In this document: positions 1-10,812 of the stretch, in pieces | Layout of the letters: each line of letters opens with the position of its first letter | How positions within the stretch are numbered: position 1 is the first letter of the stretch | Assembly: GCA_029204225.1 (NCBI GenBank) | Contig: CM055113.1 | Span: 19,739,798 to 19,803,797 of the forward strand | DNA: 64,000 nucleotides | Source of the DNA: Diphasiastrum complanatum | Taxonomy: Eukaryota; Streptophyta; Lycopodiopsida; Lycopodiales; Lycopodiaceae | Reading direction: 5' to 3' | The notes under the pieces: model-generated | What the model saw: only the letters and a program-made list of their open reading frames with translations | Database searches by the model: none | What the model was told of the DNA's origin: nothing | Made by a program: the position numbers and the translations under genes

Positions 1-455
1 TGACTAGCTGTTCCGAGGGGACTAGACAGACTTGCTGATGGAAAAATTGTAGTTAGAAAAGAATTACTGATTTCCAATGGAGCAAAGACAGAACTGTTAT
101 CATTGGCTTCCACGTTGTTGGAACTTTGAGGAGCCGATATTGGTGGAAGCACTGAAGTAGAAACTGGAACATGCACAGGATCTGTAACTGACCCAGTTAC
201 ACAAGGCAGTCCTGACCCTTGAATCTGAATGCTGCCTCCAGCTGGAATTGGTTGTTCTGGGAACAAACAAGGAGGTGATGATATAACTCTTTCCTGAGCA
301 GCAGAATGTGTATCAATCTGATGTCCTGTGAGATCATTCTCACTATCATACACTTTTCCAATATATCCTGGTCGAACACTTAAAATCTTAGGTGGAACTC
401 GTCGAAGGGATTCACATGACTCAATTTCAGGAGCTTGCAAGAGAGGAACATTGTC
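1..455 (-). CDS. Partial internal exon of an unidentified Ser/Pro-rich protein
   Basis: On the minus strand an open frame runs from a splice acceptor to the window edge without a stop. It starts just after a pyrimidine-rich tract ending in TTACAG, with the acceptor AG at plus 456-457. The peptide begins DNVPLLQAPEIESCESLRRV and continues through VRPGYIGKVYDSENDLTG. It then becomes rich in Ser, Pro, Thr and Val, as in a disordered region. The short codirectional frame at 197-379 is in another phase and is not the likely coding frame. I do not recognise the family and see no domain. The flanking intron carries an LTR-like repeat. Support is the long open frame plus a good acceptor; the gene continues off the left edge, so identity and total length are unknown. 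Confidence 0.45.
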
Positions 456-544
456 CTGTAACACACAGAAAAGTCATAAAACTCTCTGTCTCTCTCTCTT
501 TCTCTCAATAATTAACAGGTAATAAATGAATCTCTTGTCAAGAA

Positions 545-760
545 CCATACCTACTAGGAAACCAAGAAACCCTAATTGCATAATCTGAAAAACAAAGGCT
601 GTGCCACTTTTGGTGGCGAATAATGCACCCAACTGGTAGTTCCTTTGAAGAGGCCTAACTAGTAGTGCCCTTAGAAGAAGCATAAAGAGAGTCATAAATA
701 CTCTCCCACAAAAAAACATTGCCCTCAATGTGGTCATTATGAATACTGGATTAACCAATG
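545..760 (-). repeat. LTR-like dispersed repeat, copy 1
   Basis: This segment is homologous in the same orientation to 7970-8255. Both contain the blocks 'accaagaaacc', 'gtgcaccca/atgcaccca', 'gtagttcctt' and 'cattgc..ccaatgtgg' in the same order. Read on the minus strand, the block ACATTGAGGGCAATG resembles the polypurine-tract context seen beside the 3' LTR at 6250. The segment is therefore probably the start of a gypsy-type 3' LTR or solo LTR. It lies in the presumed intron beside the exon at 1-455. Confidence 0.4.
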
Positions 761-1871
761 GTATAGTCCAGTCATAATTGCACGTTCTGTTCCGGATCGC
801 ATTCCGGAACGCAATCCAGGAAATCCCAATAGGGTTTCCAAGAACGTGCACTAATTAATTCATGTTGTTCTTTTTTGTTTTCTTTGTGTGAAATTGTTCA
901 GTCTGTAAAAAAAAGTCTGCTGCTATTCAGGTAATTTCTTTGTGTGTTGAGTGTTCCTTTTTTTTTCAATCAAAAAGAACAACCGTTCTGCTGAGCATTC
1001 CGGATCGCTGTTGCAGCGATGTTATCATTAATTTTTTACAGATATATCAACATCAAAAAGGAAACCTACAAGAGTTCAACAATTAGCAACCTTTGAGATG
1101 TCTTTGTCTTTTTATTTATTGAACTTTTGAGATAGGTAACATCCTGAATAGATGCTTCACAATTGTCTCCAATAAGTAATAAGCAAAGCAATAAGAGTGT
1201 CACTTGATGGTACCACCATTATAAGTGGTAAAAATTTCAATATGCTCCCTAGAGTGTCCGAGCCTGCTTCTCTAAAAAGGTGTATTAGTAAAAACATCTA
1301 TAGACTTCCATGTGGCTTCATCAACACGCTTAAGGAACAAGAAACTGAGCTATTTGCAATCGTGACGTTGGTAAATATGGACTTCAAGTATAGGGGTTGG
1401 CAAATAGGAAAACAGCTTTGGTTCAGATGGAAAATTAGGATCATGGGGTTAGCCTGGGAAGAGTGAAGCATGTTGCACAAAGATAACTACATGGAAACTA
1501 TCACAGGCTTGCGGAAGCTGCAACTGGTATGTGACAAGGATAGGCTTGTCTTCAATGCAAAATGTGATTTTTTTAATTTGAAATTGGCCTTGCACAACTA
1601 GCAAAGTACAAGCGCAAAAATTGGCCTTCAGTAAACTCAAGGAAGCCATTACGTTTCTCTGTATCGGTGTTAACTGTTGTTGTATATGCTATAAATTCTC
1701 CAGAGCCTACACAATAGTTTCACAAATGTCAGTAAGAAAGAAGCACTAGTAACATGAGTGTCATCAGAAGTATGAGGAATATTTGGTAGAGCATGAAAAT
1801 AATAGTGTGGCGTATTACTTAAGAAACTGTTATAACTGTTTTGCAACGGGGCATTCTCTCTCTAGAAAGAG
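761..1871. other. Non-coding, AT-rich sequence; no gene seen
   Basis: Only short open frames occur here, with no recognisable domain on either strand. The right end lies beside a primer-binding site for a minus-strand retroelement, so part of this stretch is probably the 5' internal region of a decayed element. Confidence 0.4.
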
Positions 1872-1883
1872 GCTCTGATACCA
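1872..1883 (-). other. Retrotransposon primer-binding site (initiator Met tRNA type)
   Basis: The minus strand reads TGGTATCAGAGC, the complement of the 3' end of plant initiator tRNA-Met used to prime reverse transcription. It is preceded on that strand by ...CAACATT, consistent with an LTR ending in CA a few bases away. The LTR would extend rightward from about 1886 and the internal region leftward. No coding domain of this element was identified. Confidence 0.6.
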
Positions 1884-1885
1884 AA

Positions 1886-3517
1886 TGTTGTACTCCAATC
1901 TCCAGGAGCTCTCTCAACTCTGATGGCCAATGTATAGAATGATCCACCCAACCATAGGTGCCCCCCACTTGAGTCTATCTGATTGCTATTCTGGGCCAGG
2001 GGCACATAGCTGCCATGCAAGGGTGATCAGACCCTATGGTGCAATGTAAATCCACTACCCATAATCAATGCATGGCTCTGAGGCACCACCCCCATGCCCC
2101 ATCATGGACCTGTGACACCCACGGTCACCCGGCGTACTGCCAACTAGCTGCTCGTCCAACAGAGGCATCTCCGCTGCTGACGACTAGGGTCCATACGTTC
2201 ATAACTCCGCCTACTGACATCCTGTCAGGCGATCACACCAAGCTGGTCCCCTGGAGTCCATCCAGTTACTGGTCGTGTAACCCTTGGCCCCTAGCAATTG
2301 GTCGTGTCGGGAATACGTTAGAGCCCAACTAGCGTCTAACGGTTAGTGGGGCTATGAGAGTAGGGGTTATGGTTAGGCAAAGTAGGGTTAGATTTTTTTT
2401 TCTGAACTGTAACTTCAATTTAAAGGTCACGAAAAAACTTAAAAAGGTACAAAACTTCGAAAATGAAAAGTTGAAGTGCTTCTCCCAAAAATCCAACCAA
2501 AACTAAAAAAGAACCACTATCACAAGAACTTGCATAACTTTGTCAATTTTTCACAAGATTGGCTGGAAATTGACTCAGATTCAAGCTAAAACAAAGATCT
2601 ACTGATCTATAAATTTACAAATAAGAGAACTGGCCAAAAGTACAACCAAAAACAAAGTAAAAACAGACAACAAAAACTATAACCAAGTAAATTTGGAGTA
2701 GTTTCACTAAAAGTGCCATAATTTTTTTAATGTACCTCCAAATCAGAAAAAATCGGGACCTTCCGTAATCGAAGAGAAGGGGCTAATGATCTAAAACAAG
2801 AAATCGAACAAGAAATAAATATTAATGGGTCAAAATCTAAACCAGAGTATTCTGGAACATAAAAACTCAGGAAAACTAAAAAAAATTAGTAAATAGAAAC
2901 TCTACCAAACCTCAAGAAAACCACCAGATCTAATTGGGAAAGGATCTAATAATCTAATAGCAAGACTGTCATGTGCCAATCATAGCATCCTAACATCTGA
3001 TCCACTCCTAAGCATCACATTCACATGGTGAAAACAAGAAAATCAAGAACTAGATAAAATTAACAAATCTTCACCAAATTAGGCAAAGTAAGATAGCAAT
3101 CTTCATCATTATTGATCATTCAATACATTGAGCCTACATTTAGAGCATGATCAATTTCTGGTGTGATTTTAGGCACATGAACCACCAATTACATCAAGAA
3201 AGCTCTCAAAGAAAAGCTCCAAGAACACATAGAGTTCAAAATTAGACAGAACTAGAATAGCCTCAACCTTAGCTATTTATAGTGGTCCTTTGTGCCTCTA
3301 GTATGAGTTTGGGGCCTTATTTAGCCAAATTGGGCCCTACACCCATTATCACAATCTCTCTATTTACAAATATAGCACGGTTGTTCAAGCCAACATATTA
3401 GCAATTGCAATTATTTAGCCCATAGGCTAATAACATGCAATACATGACAAGTTCAAAAGAAGCCACATCATAATTAAGTGCACCTCAAAAAAAGGAACAT
3501 AAAGAGAAATGACTTTT
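1886..3517. other. Probable LTR remnant followed by non-coding sequence
   Basis: From about 1886 the sequence should be the 5' LTR of the minus-strand element primed at 1872-1883. Its far end could not be fixed because no second copy was found. The region is GC-richer up to about 2340, then strongly AT-rich. No coding region is supported. Confidence 0.35.
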
Positions 3518-3778
3518 TCAATAGGTAATCCAAGAAACATACAGGGAAAATTCAACAAAATGCTCACCATATTCAATGACAATACCAGCTTGTTGAAGGG
3601 TACAAAAGAGATCTCGCTGAGTAGTGCACCACATAGGATTAATCATAGCTTGACAAAGGGAGGGGGAGGTGGTGAATCTGGCCCAAGCAATATCAATCGT
3701 ATAATCCATTCATTATAGGAACCAAAAATAAGCACCTTCGCCATTGCAACCTTAAACTTCTGAGTAGCATTTCTAGGC
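3518..3778 (-). pseudogene. Ty3/gypsy gag remnant
   Basis: The minus-strand translation contains AWARFTTSP, then LFCTLQQAGIVIEYGEHFVE and a short tail. This resembles the retrotransposon gag core, where a W..F segment is followed by a Leu/Gln-rich motif of the 'L.Q.G.V.EY...F' type. An upstream piece in another phase (KFKVAMAKVLIFG) suggests frameshifts. It is cut off on the right by the truncated LTR of the plus-strand chromovirus. The assignment rests on motif resemblance only. Confidence 0.4.
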
Positions 3779-4056
3779 ATGGGTGCAAAAAAAGTTTCCA
3801 ATAGTTACGGACTACAGGATACAGGCCTACTGGGCTACTCTACATATATTCCGCAGGCCTCTTTACATTTACTGTTGGTTATGTATATTTTTGGTTATGT
3901 ATATTTTTGGTTATGTATATCATTACAGTCCAGTGTTTCTCCACTATCTCCACCTGTTCCCCCACAGCGTACATTTCCACCACCCGAGACTCCGTCATCT
4001 TCTGGTCCTTTGCCACGAGACTTTAAGGATAAGGTTTAGCTTACTGTGTATTCTGG

Positions 4057-4593
4057 GTGTCATCCGATGGGAATGAACTCAAGAATTGGTATTCTAAGCT
4101 TGAGACCTACTTCCTTATGTTTCCTAAGACTGACATTCAACGGATACATTTGGCTGCTTTACATTTGAAGGGCCGTGCTGCTACTTGGTGGCGCATGTTT
4201 CGCCAGACGGCTTCACACCCTGGCCTTGCTAGTTGGACAGAGTTTATGACAGCACTCCGCCTAGCGATGATTGATCCTCAGTGGCTTATTCGACAGCGCA
4301 ACATCTTTCGCAGTTTATCTCACACTGGTGACTTGGCTGCTTATACGACACGGTTTACAGAGCTTTCCTATCTATTCCCAGATATTTCTACATTGGAGCT
4401 CATCTCTCGCTACGTTGCTGGTCTACGAGGCGCACTCAGGTATGATGTTTCTTCTTTTTTTCCACTTACTCTTTCTCACGCCATCTCCCTTGCTACCGCA
4501 CTGCAACACAAGTACTCTCCCATCTCTTCCTCTGTTTCTCGTCCTTCGTGTCCTTTCACACGTCCTATTTTTTTCCTCTCCATCCTCTACTAG
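4057..4593 (+). pseudogene. Chromovirus gag (Retrotrans_gag domain), decayed
   Basis: The frame encodes a capsid-type gag core, including GNELKNWYSKLETYF, then LKGRAATWWRMF, W.EF, a Q/R-rich stretch and YTTRFTELSYLFPDI, then LISRYVAGL. Motif order and spacing fit the Retrotrans_gag family, which forms the particle that packages the element's RNA. Upstream coding sequence (PPETPSSSGPLPRDFKDK) lies in another phase, so there is at least one frameshift near 4040. The C-terminal part becomes Ser/Pro-rich with further phase changes. No CCHC zinc knuckle is seen before the sequence jumps to integrase, consistent with an internal deletion. Confidence 0.75.
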
Positions 4594-4829
4594 TCCCACA
4601 TCTGTCAGTTCACCTTCGTCCACTCTTCCTTCTGCACCACGTCCTCCTTTTTCTCCTCGTCCTGTTTTTGTTCGTCGATACTCACAGCCTGAGATGTCTG
4701 AGATCCGTGAGAAGCACATGCCACATGTCCAGACTTTCGTGATGTTATGTCATCTGCCTCTCGTCCTTCCTCTCACGCTCACCAGGTTTATTCCATTGTT
4801 AATCACCGATTGTTTCACTATGGTTCGTT

Positions 4830-6110
4830 ATGTATTCCCAGCACTCTCGACATACATCCACAGCTCCTTCTTGATGCCCATTCCTCTCCTATTGGTGGCC
4901 ATTTTGGTTTTTAGAAGTCCTTGTTCTGTTTGAAAGAACATTTTTATTGGCCTTCCATGAAGCGTGAGCTTTCCCACCTTATTCATACTTGTGATTTTTG
5001 CCTTCGTAACAAGTATTCCCGTGAAAAACCTGGCAGTCTCCTTCAAAGTTGGCCTATTCCTTCCCGCCAATGGACTGATATATCTATGGACTTCATTTAA
5101 GGTCTTCCCTGTACTCAGCGTGGTCATGACTCTTGTTTGGTGGTAGTTGATAGGTTTTCTAAACAAGCTCATTTCATACCAGTCAGACGTACTATTACAG
5201 TAGAGCAGTGTGGTCGTATATTTATTTCTGAGATTTTCCGCTTACATGGTCTCCCACGATCTATACTTACTGATCGGGATACCAAGTTTACATCAGGTTT
5301 TGGACAGAGCTTATGCGTATCTTGGATGTTAGGATACTTATGGGCACTGCTTATCAATCTTCTGCGGATGGTCAGTCTGAGGTTATTAACCGGGTATTGG
5401 AGGATTATTTACGACATTATGTTTCTCCTTCTGGTCGTGATTGGGATCAGCATTTATATTTGGCTCAGTATAGTTATAACAGTTCTGTTAGTTCCAGCAC
5501 AGGTGTTTCTCCTTTCCTGCTTGCTCATGGATACTCAGCAGTTCTACCCGGTATACCTGCTCCTCCAGATGATGCACCTGTTACTATTTCATCTTATCTT
5601 TCGCGTGCTCGGGAGATTATTACTAGAGCTGCTACTCATTTACAGCATATTCAGCAGCAGTACAGGACCATTGTTGATCGTCATCGACGCCATGTTGAGT
5701 TTGCAGAGGGAGATACTGTTTTTCTCCGGTTACGCTTTGCTCGCCATCGTTTTGTACAGGGTCTTGCTTCTACTGAGAAGCTTGCGACGCGCTATTATGG
5801 GCCTTTTCAGATTCTTGAGCGCCTCAGTCCAGTTACATATCGTCTTGAGTTACCTGCTGCTACTCGGGCTTGTGATATCTTTCATGTCAGTTTATTACGT
5901 GCTGCTATTGAGGATGATGCTCCTCGAGATTCCTCATTTCCTACAGATCCAGAGCTTTTTCCATTCCTGCCAGCTGCTATTTTACAGGTGCGCTTATTGC
6001 ATAGTCGTCGCCATCGGCAGGTTCAGTTTTTGGTCCAGTGGGATGGTCGTCCTATTGAGGAGGCTACTTGGGAGCCCATTGATGTCTTTTATCATCTATC
6101 CTGGCTGGTC
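4830..6110 (+). pseudogene. Chromovirus integrase with chromodomain-like C-terminus, frameshifted
   Basis: The HHCC zinc-binding region is visible (GGHFGF, a stop, KEHFYWPSMKREL, then HTCDFCLRNK). It is followed by the integrase core: WTDISMDFI (first Asp), VVVDRFSKQAHFIPV, ILTDRDTKFTSGF (second Asp) and SADGQSEVINRVLEDYLR (catalytic Glu). A frameshift near 5310 moves the frame after FTSGF. Downstream are the YNSSVSSSTGVSPF and YYGPFQILERLSPVTYRLEL motifs. The C-terminus, QVQFLVQWDGRPIEEATWEP (about 6015-6075), is chromodomain-like, the mark of chromoviruses that target heterochromatin. In-frame stops near 4912 and 5098 and the frameshift make it non-functional. Confidence 0.85.
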
Positions 6111-6249
6111 AAGCTCAATCACTTGCAGCTACCATTGCTTCTCGGGATGCTCCGGCTTCTCTTGATGTTCCTTTCTCAGATGGGATATCTTGATGCAGTA
6201 TTTTTCTCTGGCACTGGTTCTTATCTTATTTTGCCTACATTGGGGGCAA

Positions 6250-6704
6250 TGTTCTTTATAGCCAGGGAGAGTTACGGACTACAAGATACAGGCCTACTGG
6301 GCTACTCTGCATATATTCCGCAGGCCTCTTTACATTTACTGTTGGTTATGTATATTTCTGGTTACGCATTTTATATTAGTCATGTACAGGCCCCAGAGCC
6401 TTTTTATATGCTTATGACCTCCTTTTTTATGACATTGACTGGCCTTGGGCCCTTATTATATGGTTATATGTGGAGTGGGGGCCCGTAGGAGGGCGCACTA
6501 TTTTCCCTCCACATTTTGCCTCCCTTTACTTTTGAATTCCTATTTTAGGGTTCATTGGTAGGGTATTTATAGGGGCATTTGTACACTCATTTTTCAGATT
6601 ATTGATTGGTATTGCTTGGGCTCTTCGTGGGAGAACCTATTGTCTTGTCTATTGCTTGTAGGGCTTTAGTCTATTGCTGTCTTTTATGCTTCATTGATTC
6701 AACA
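6250..6704 (+). repeat. 3' LTR of the chromovirus
   Basis: The purine-rich tract ATTGGGGGCAA immediately precedes TGTTCTTTATAG, a plausible TG start. A CA end is available at 6704, giving about 455 bp. The segment from about 6270 to 6355 matches the 5' LTR remnant. The 3' boundary is inferred from the TG...CA rule and is less certain than the start. Confidence 0.6.
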
Positions 6705-7345
6705 CCTGAGATTTTGATCATAACTCCAAACTTATGAAGCTAGTTGTCAAGCTCAGTACCCTCTATAGAATCCTAATAAATTTTTTCTCAAACTCTCCAA
6801 AAATAGAATTAGGTGGACAAATAATAATACTTTGAGCAAGTGTGCAGACTACAAATCTAGAGCGAGTAGGAAAAAGTGGAGGACAATAAAAAATGCAAAG
6901 GTCATCAAAAGCACATTGCACAAGCAACAATAGAACTCATCCAAAAAGAGAGATTGATAGTAGCCACTAGCAAGACTTAACTCTTCAAGCTGCCTATGGA
7001 ATATAATCAACGGCTAAGCAACAACAATGAGTCACATAGTTTCACTGAATCATCGTTTCAAAACGGACCATTCAAAATGAACTTTTTGTGAAGAACACGG
7101 TTTTTATATATTTAAAATATAATATAATATAACCTGAATTTTTTTCGGGGTTTAAAGAATTCTACTATTGTGTGTATCGATTGATGCTCTTGTTTTTAGG
7201 GAGTGTGTGAGGGTAGAGAAAGAGATAAATCATAAACAAACATCTAGAATGTGCTTGAAACTTGAGGGAAAGAGAGTTTGAGGGAAAAAGGACTTAAAAG
7301 TTAGTGTACCGTTACTTTTATGATTATTATTCAAACTTAGACTAT
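6705..7345. other. No gene seen
   Basis: AT-rich sequence with only short frames. It may be the continuation of the repeat into which the chromovirus inserted, but I found no diagnostic domain. Confidence 0.4.
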
Positions 7346-7965
7346 TGTGTTATTGCCATAATAGAAGGCTAGATAAAATCACAAAAATAAGTAAAAAATA
7401 AAAAACCTAAAATTGCTTCACCAATTCTTTCCCATTTCAAACCATCAATGTATATACTATGTAGTAGATCATGACAACAAGTGAGACTCGGGAGTTTCAA
7501 CTCACGAGTCAAACTTCAAGATTAGTCAATGTTAAATTGTAATCTACATTGTCTAAACACTTGTTTTTGCCATAATAGAAGGCTAGAAACAAAATTGCCT
7601 CCAAAAAAAACCCTTAAATTGTTTCCAACCATCAATGTACATATGCACTATGTAGTACGGATCACGACAATAGGTATTAGGTGGGACTCGGAAGTTCCAA
7701 CTACCGAATCAGGATTCAAGATTGATCATTGATTAATCATAATCTACATTGCCTAAACAACAATAAAGCACTTGTTTGGGCCATAATAGAAGGTTTGAAG
7801 TAAACCACAAACACCCCCCCCAAAACCAAAAAAACCCTAAAGCCGAATTTGTCATTTTTTCTCCAAAGTTGCCATTTCAAACCCGTTTCAAAAAGGACCA
7901 GCTTAATAATCAAAAGGTAATAGACGAATATCTCCAATCCCTATTTATAGGCCTCTAGAGAATTG
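7346..7965 (+). repeat. Diverged tandem repeat, about 215-bp unit, three copies
   Basis: The block 'ccataatagaaggcta' recurs near 7355, 7570 and 7785 (the third copy slightly changed). Between them, ordered shared blocks recur: 'ccatcaatgta', 'actatgtagta', 'atcatgacaa/atcacgacaa', 'gactcgg', 'attcaagatt' and 'aatctacattg'. The spacing is close to 215 bp. The repeats do not encode a protein. Confidence 0.65.
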
Positions 7966-7969
7966 CAAA

Positions 7970-8255
7970 AGAACCATCCAGAAAACCAAGAAACCTTGAT
8001 TGCAGAACTTAAAAAAAGGGGTGGGAAATAGTGCACCCAAGCTGTAGTTCCTTCAAAGATACCTAAATTAGGTATTGGTACCCTTAAAAGGGGCATCAGG
8101 TGAATGTGCTTAACATAGTACCTCTAACACATGTCCATAAGAATTGGGTCATGTGCCCATAACATCAAGTAAAGCCTTAAATATATTGCGCATCCCTATA
8201 TGTATTGTCTATTCATAATACTCCTACTTAGAAACATTGCACCCAATGTGGATTG
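7970..8255 (-). repeat. LTR-like dispersed repeat, copy 2
   Basis: Homologous in the same orientation to 545-760, with the block order described for copy 1. It also carries an insertion of about 70 bp relative to that copy, around 8100-8220. The minus strand reads ACATTGGGTGCAATG at the right end, again a polypurine-like context, so the LTR would run leftward from here. Confidence 0.4.
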
Positions 8256-10519
8256 TAAAAGGAGACATTGAAAATATCAGAGAAAAGTCGAAATCAAATG
8301 TATTTGCCGCAAGTACATAATACATATGTTGTCGAAGAATGTCACTATTGTATACTAATCGCAAAAATGGAGGTGCTGAATCAGTAACTATATATGTATA
8401 TAGATAGGAAAGATGTAACACAAGAAGTGTAAATTTCAACAACTCAATAGTACCATGAAGCTCTATCAAGCTAAAAGAATGGGCCTCAAGAATGCCAACT
8501 ACATGCATCGTGATGGATTGGGATACGTGAAAAGTCTAATAACAAATGATGCTCCAAATAAATATGTACTTTGCATGTCACAACATGAACATCTATCAAG
8601 CTACAAGGATGGCCCATGAATGACAACTAAATGCATCATGATACATGGTACATGAGGAGTTTGATAACAATCATTGCTTCAAATAAGCACATCAATTCTA
8701 GGGCAACCCCCATTATTTCAAGATCATCTTGCCCCGTTCCATTCTCTTATATCATACACGGACCATAGATGGGTTGCCTTGATGATTGAGAGATGTTCTA
8801 TTTGATATGCCGCATAGCTAACACGAGCACTAGCTATCACATATAACATATAGTGCATAGTACTTCTTTGTTGCCAAAGCAACGCCCTAGATAAGGGACA
8901 GACACAGACAAAGTTGGAGGACGAAACAGCGATCCCCTTTGACCATCAAGATCAAAGACAATGTCAACTGCATTCTCAACTTACTCCATTAAGCTATAGA
9001 GAGAGAGATGTTTGACTCACTATGTAATATTCTATTGATTGTAGAGCATATGCTCACTCTTCAAATAGTTGTTTTAGCTACAAATTATTAAGCTTTATTA
9101 TAGGAGATGTTTCTACACTCCAACAAAAAGAAACTCACTTGATATGTACTTGTTTTGGTCTTATGTACACGTTGTTACTACAAGACATTGATAAAACTTT
9201 TTTCTTTCTCTTCTTTCCATCACTACAACATGCGACAGCATTGCCCTTTTACGCAACCCCATCCCCCGATTCATACCTACCTACTCTAAGTACTCACATC
9301 CCCTAACTACTGATCTGTTGTTTTTGACTCGTTGTGCTCCCTCTTGCTTCCTCATACCCTATGTACGCCCCCTCTAACCAACTCCTAACATGTTGCGCTG
9401 GCGCTTCAAAGGGCGCTGGGACTTGAGCGGTTTCCCCGACACGCGCTTAAGTTCTAACATTCATCCATCATGCACTTATGTAAAAGCCAACTTAGAAACG
9501 TAACAAGCTTACCCATTCAGACTTAGGAAAACTGGAATCCCAACCAACCCGAAAGCCAACTCAGAATCTGTCCCCAAAAGGTAACCAAAGGCAAAGACAA
9601 GCCACACATGAAACCCAAGGCAGGGTGGTCGCCAAACTGACCAAATGGCATAGCGGCAAGCCACACGTCGGTGACGTCCACCCTTAGGCGCCAGCGACGG
9701 AAAAAGGTTGTAGTAAGCGTCCTTCCACTTGGACCAAACCCGGTGGCGAAACCGAAATGGTAATCATCCCCCAAGGACCAACTTTATTAAATTTGGAAGA
9801 GGTTACATTCATACATAGACTGACTGGTCTCGGGGCCACCAACACGTGCCGGGCATTGTGCCTAGCTCGTGCTGGTAGAGGGAGCTGAGACCTGGCGACT
9901 GGATTCCTGGCGCTGGTTGAGCCGCCCAAGTTTCTGGCTGTCGGACTCCCCCTATATTTCTGGTGTGATTCGGCACACTCTCTCTGTCCTGGAATATAGT
10001 GCTTTCTGGTAAAGCACACTTTTTTGGACTTAGTTTTTATTTTACTGATTAAGCCTGGCAGACTCAGTCTGGCTCCTGGAGATGGGTCCCGGGAGCCGAA
10101 CTTGGTTCCTGACTAGGCCATGACTCGAGCTCCAGAGCTAGCTCGTGCCTTGTGACTACTTGACTGGCTCACCACAGGTCGGAGGCTCAGTGCTTGACTT
10201 TCTAACTTGCTCTAGGACCTTAGGGAGCGTCACCCCTTAGAGTCTTACAGGTCACACTGTGGGTGCACCCGACTCAGCTTTACAACATAACACCACCCCA
10301 AAAAATACACACATCCCGGAACAATATCTTAGTGTAATTCCTTGCTCCACTCAACTACAATCTTTGGCTTTTTTTTCCCTCCTTTCTCCTTGTATCTTCC
10401 CCTTTATGATGAAAAGCAATGCAACTCATCCTTCGAGGGCCAAATGAAGTGATCCATACAAGGTTCAGCAATCTTCTACGATCGGTTCTATCTTGATTCT
10501 TTGCAATAGCTCAACTGGA
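8256..10519. other. Non-coding stretch, probable degenerate repeats
   Basis: No recognisable protein on either strand. From about 9500 to 10250 the composition changes to GC-richer sequence with open frames on the minus strand that show no known motif. This may be an old LTR or unclassified repeat, but no direct repeat partner was found in the window. Confidence 0.35.
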
Positions 10520-10812
10520 AGTAGAAGGGAAACTCTACTCCCTTACCACCAAACCTCTACCTCTATTCTCCAAGTTAGAGGAGATCTTGGCATCAATTTA
10601 CAAGCAAGATGTTTTAGCACTAGATGGAAAAAAAAAAAAGGAGAAATTTCATGATTGAAAGAGGAAGCAGGGGCTATGAGGAAAGAAATTGAGGAACTCT
10701 ACAAAAGAGTTGATGCATCAAACTAGATCAAGATTCTTGAAAACGAGCTCAGGGAACAGAAGACAAAAACAGACATGTGGGACACAGTTGTATCAAGACA
10801 ACTACAGAGAAG
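10520..10812 (+). pseudogene. Possible coiled-coil protein fragment
   Basis: Read with frame changes and stops, the plus strand gives AQLEVEGKLYSL, then KLEEILASIYKQDVLALDGK, MRKEIEELYKRVDASN, a stop, and IKILENELREQKTKTDMWD. Charged heptad-like content suggests a degraded coiled-coil gene or gag fragment. Several frame changes are needed and no family can be named. Confidence 0.25.

Larger units (their letters stand above)
3802..6704 (+). mobile_element. Internally deleted Ty3/gypsy chromovirus
   Basis: A truncated 5' LTR (about 3802-3920) shares roughly 100 bp at high identity with the 3' LTR start region (from about 6270). Between them lie a gag, then an integrase with a chromodomain-like C-terminus. 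Protease, reverse transcriptase and RNase H are missing, so the element cannot mobilise itself. The 5' LTR lacks its first bases and its distal part. It also carries a 16-bp unit (TTGGTTATGTATATTT) repeated three times. No target-site duplication could be assigned. Confidence 0.8.

Noticed and set aside
4271-4933. 220-codon frame in the chromovirus gag region
   Set aside because: Only its 3' part overlaps sequence between gag and integrase. The gag motif lies in the other frame and this one has no domain.
5137-6165. 342-codon hydrophobic frame over the integrase
   Set aside because: After the first about 55 residues it is an out-of-phase reading of the integrase; the Leu/Val richness is a frame artefact.
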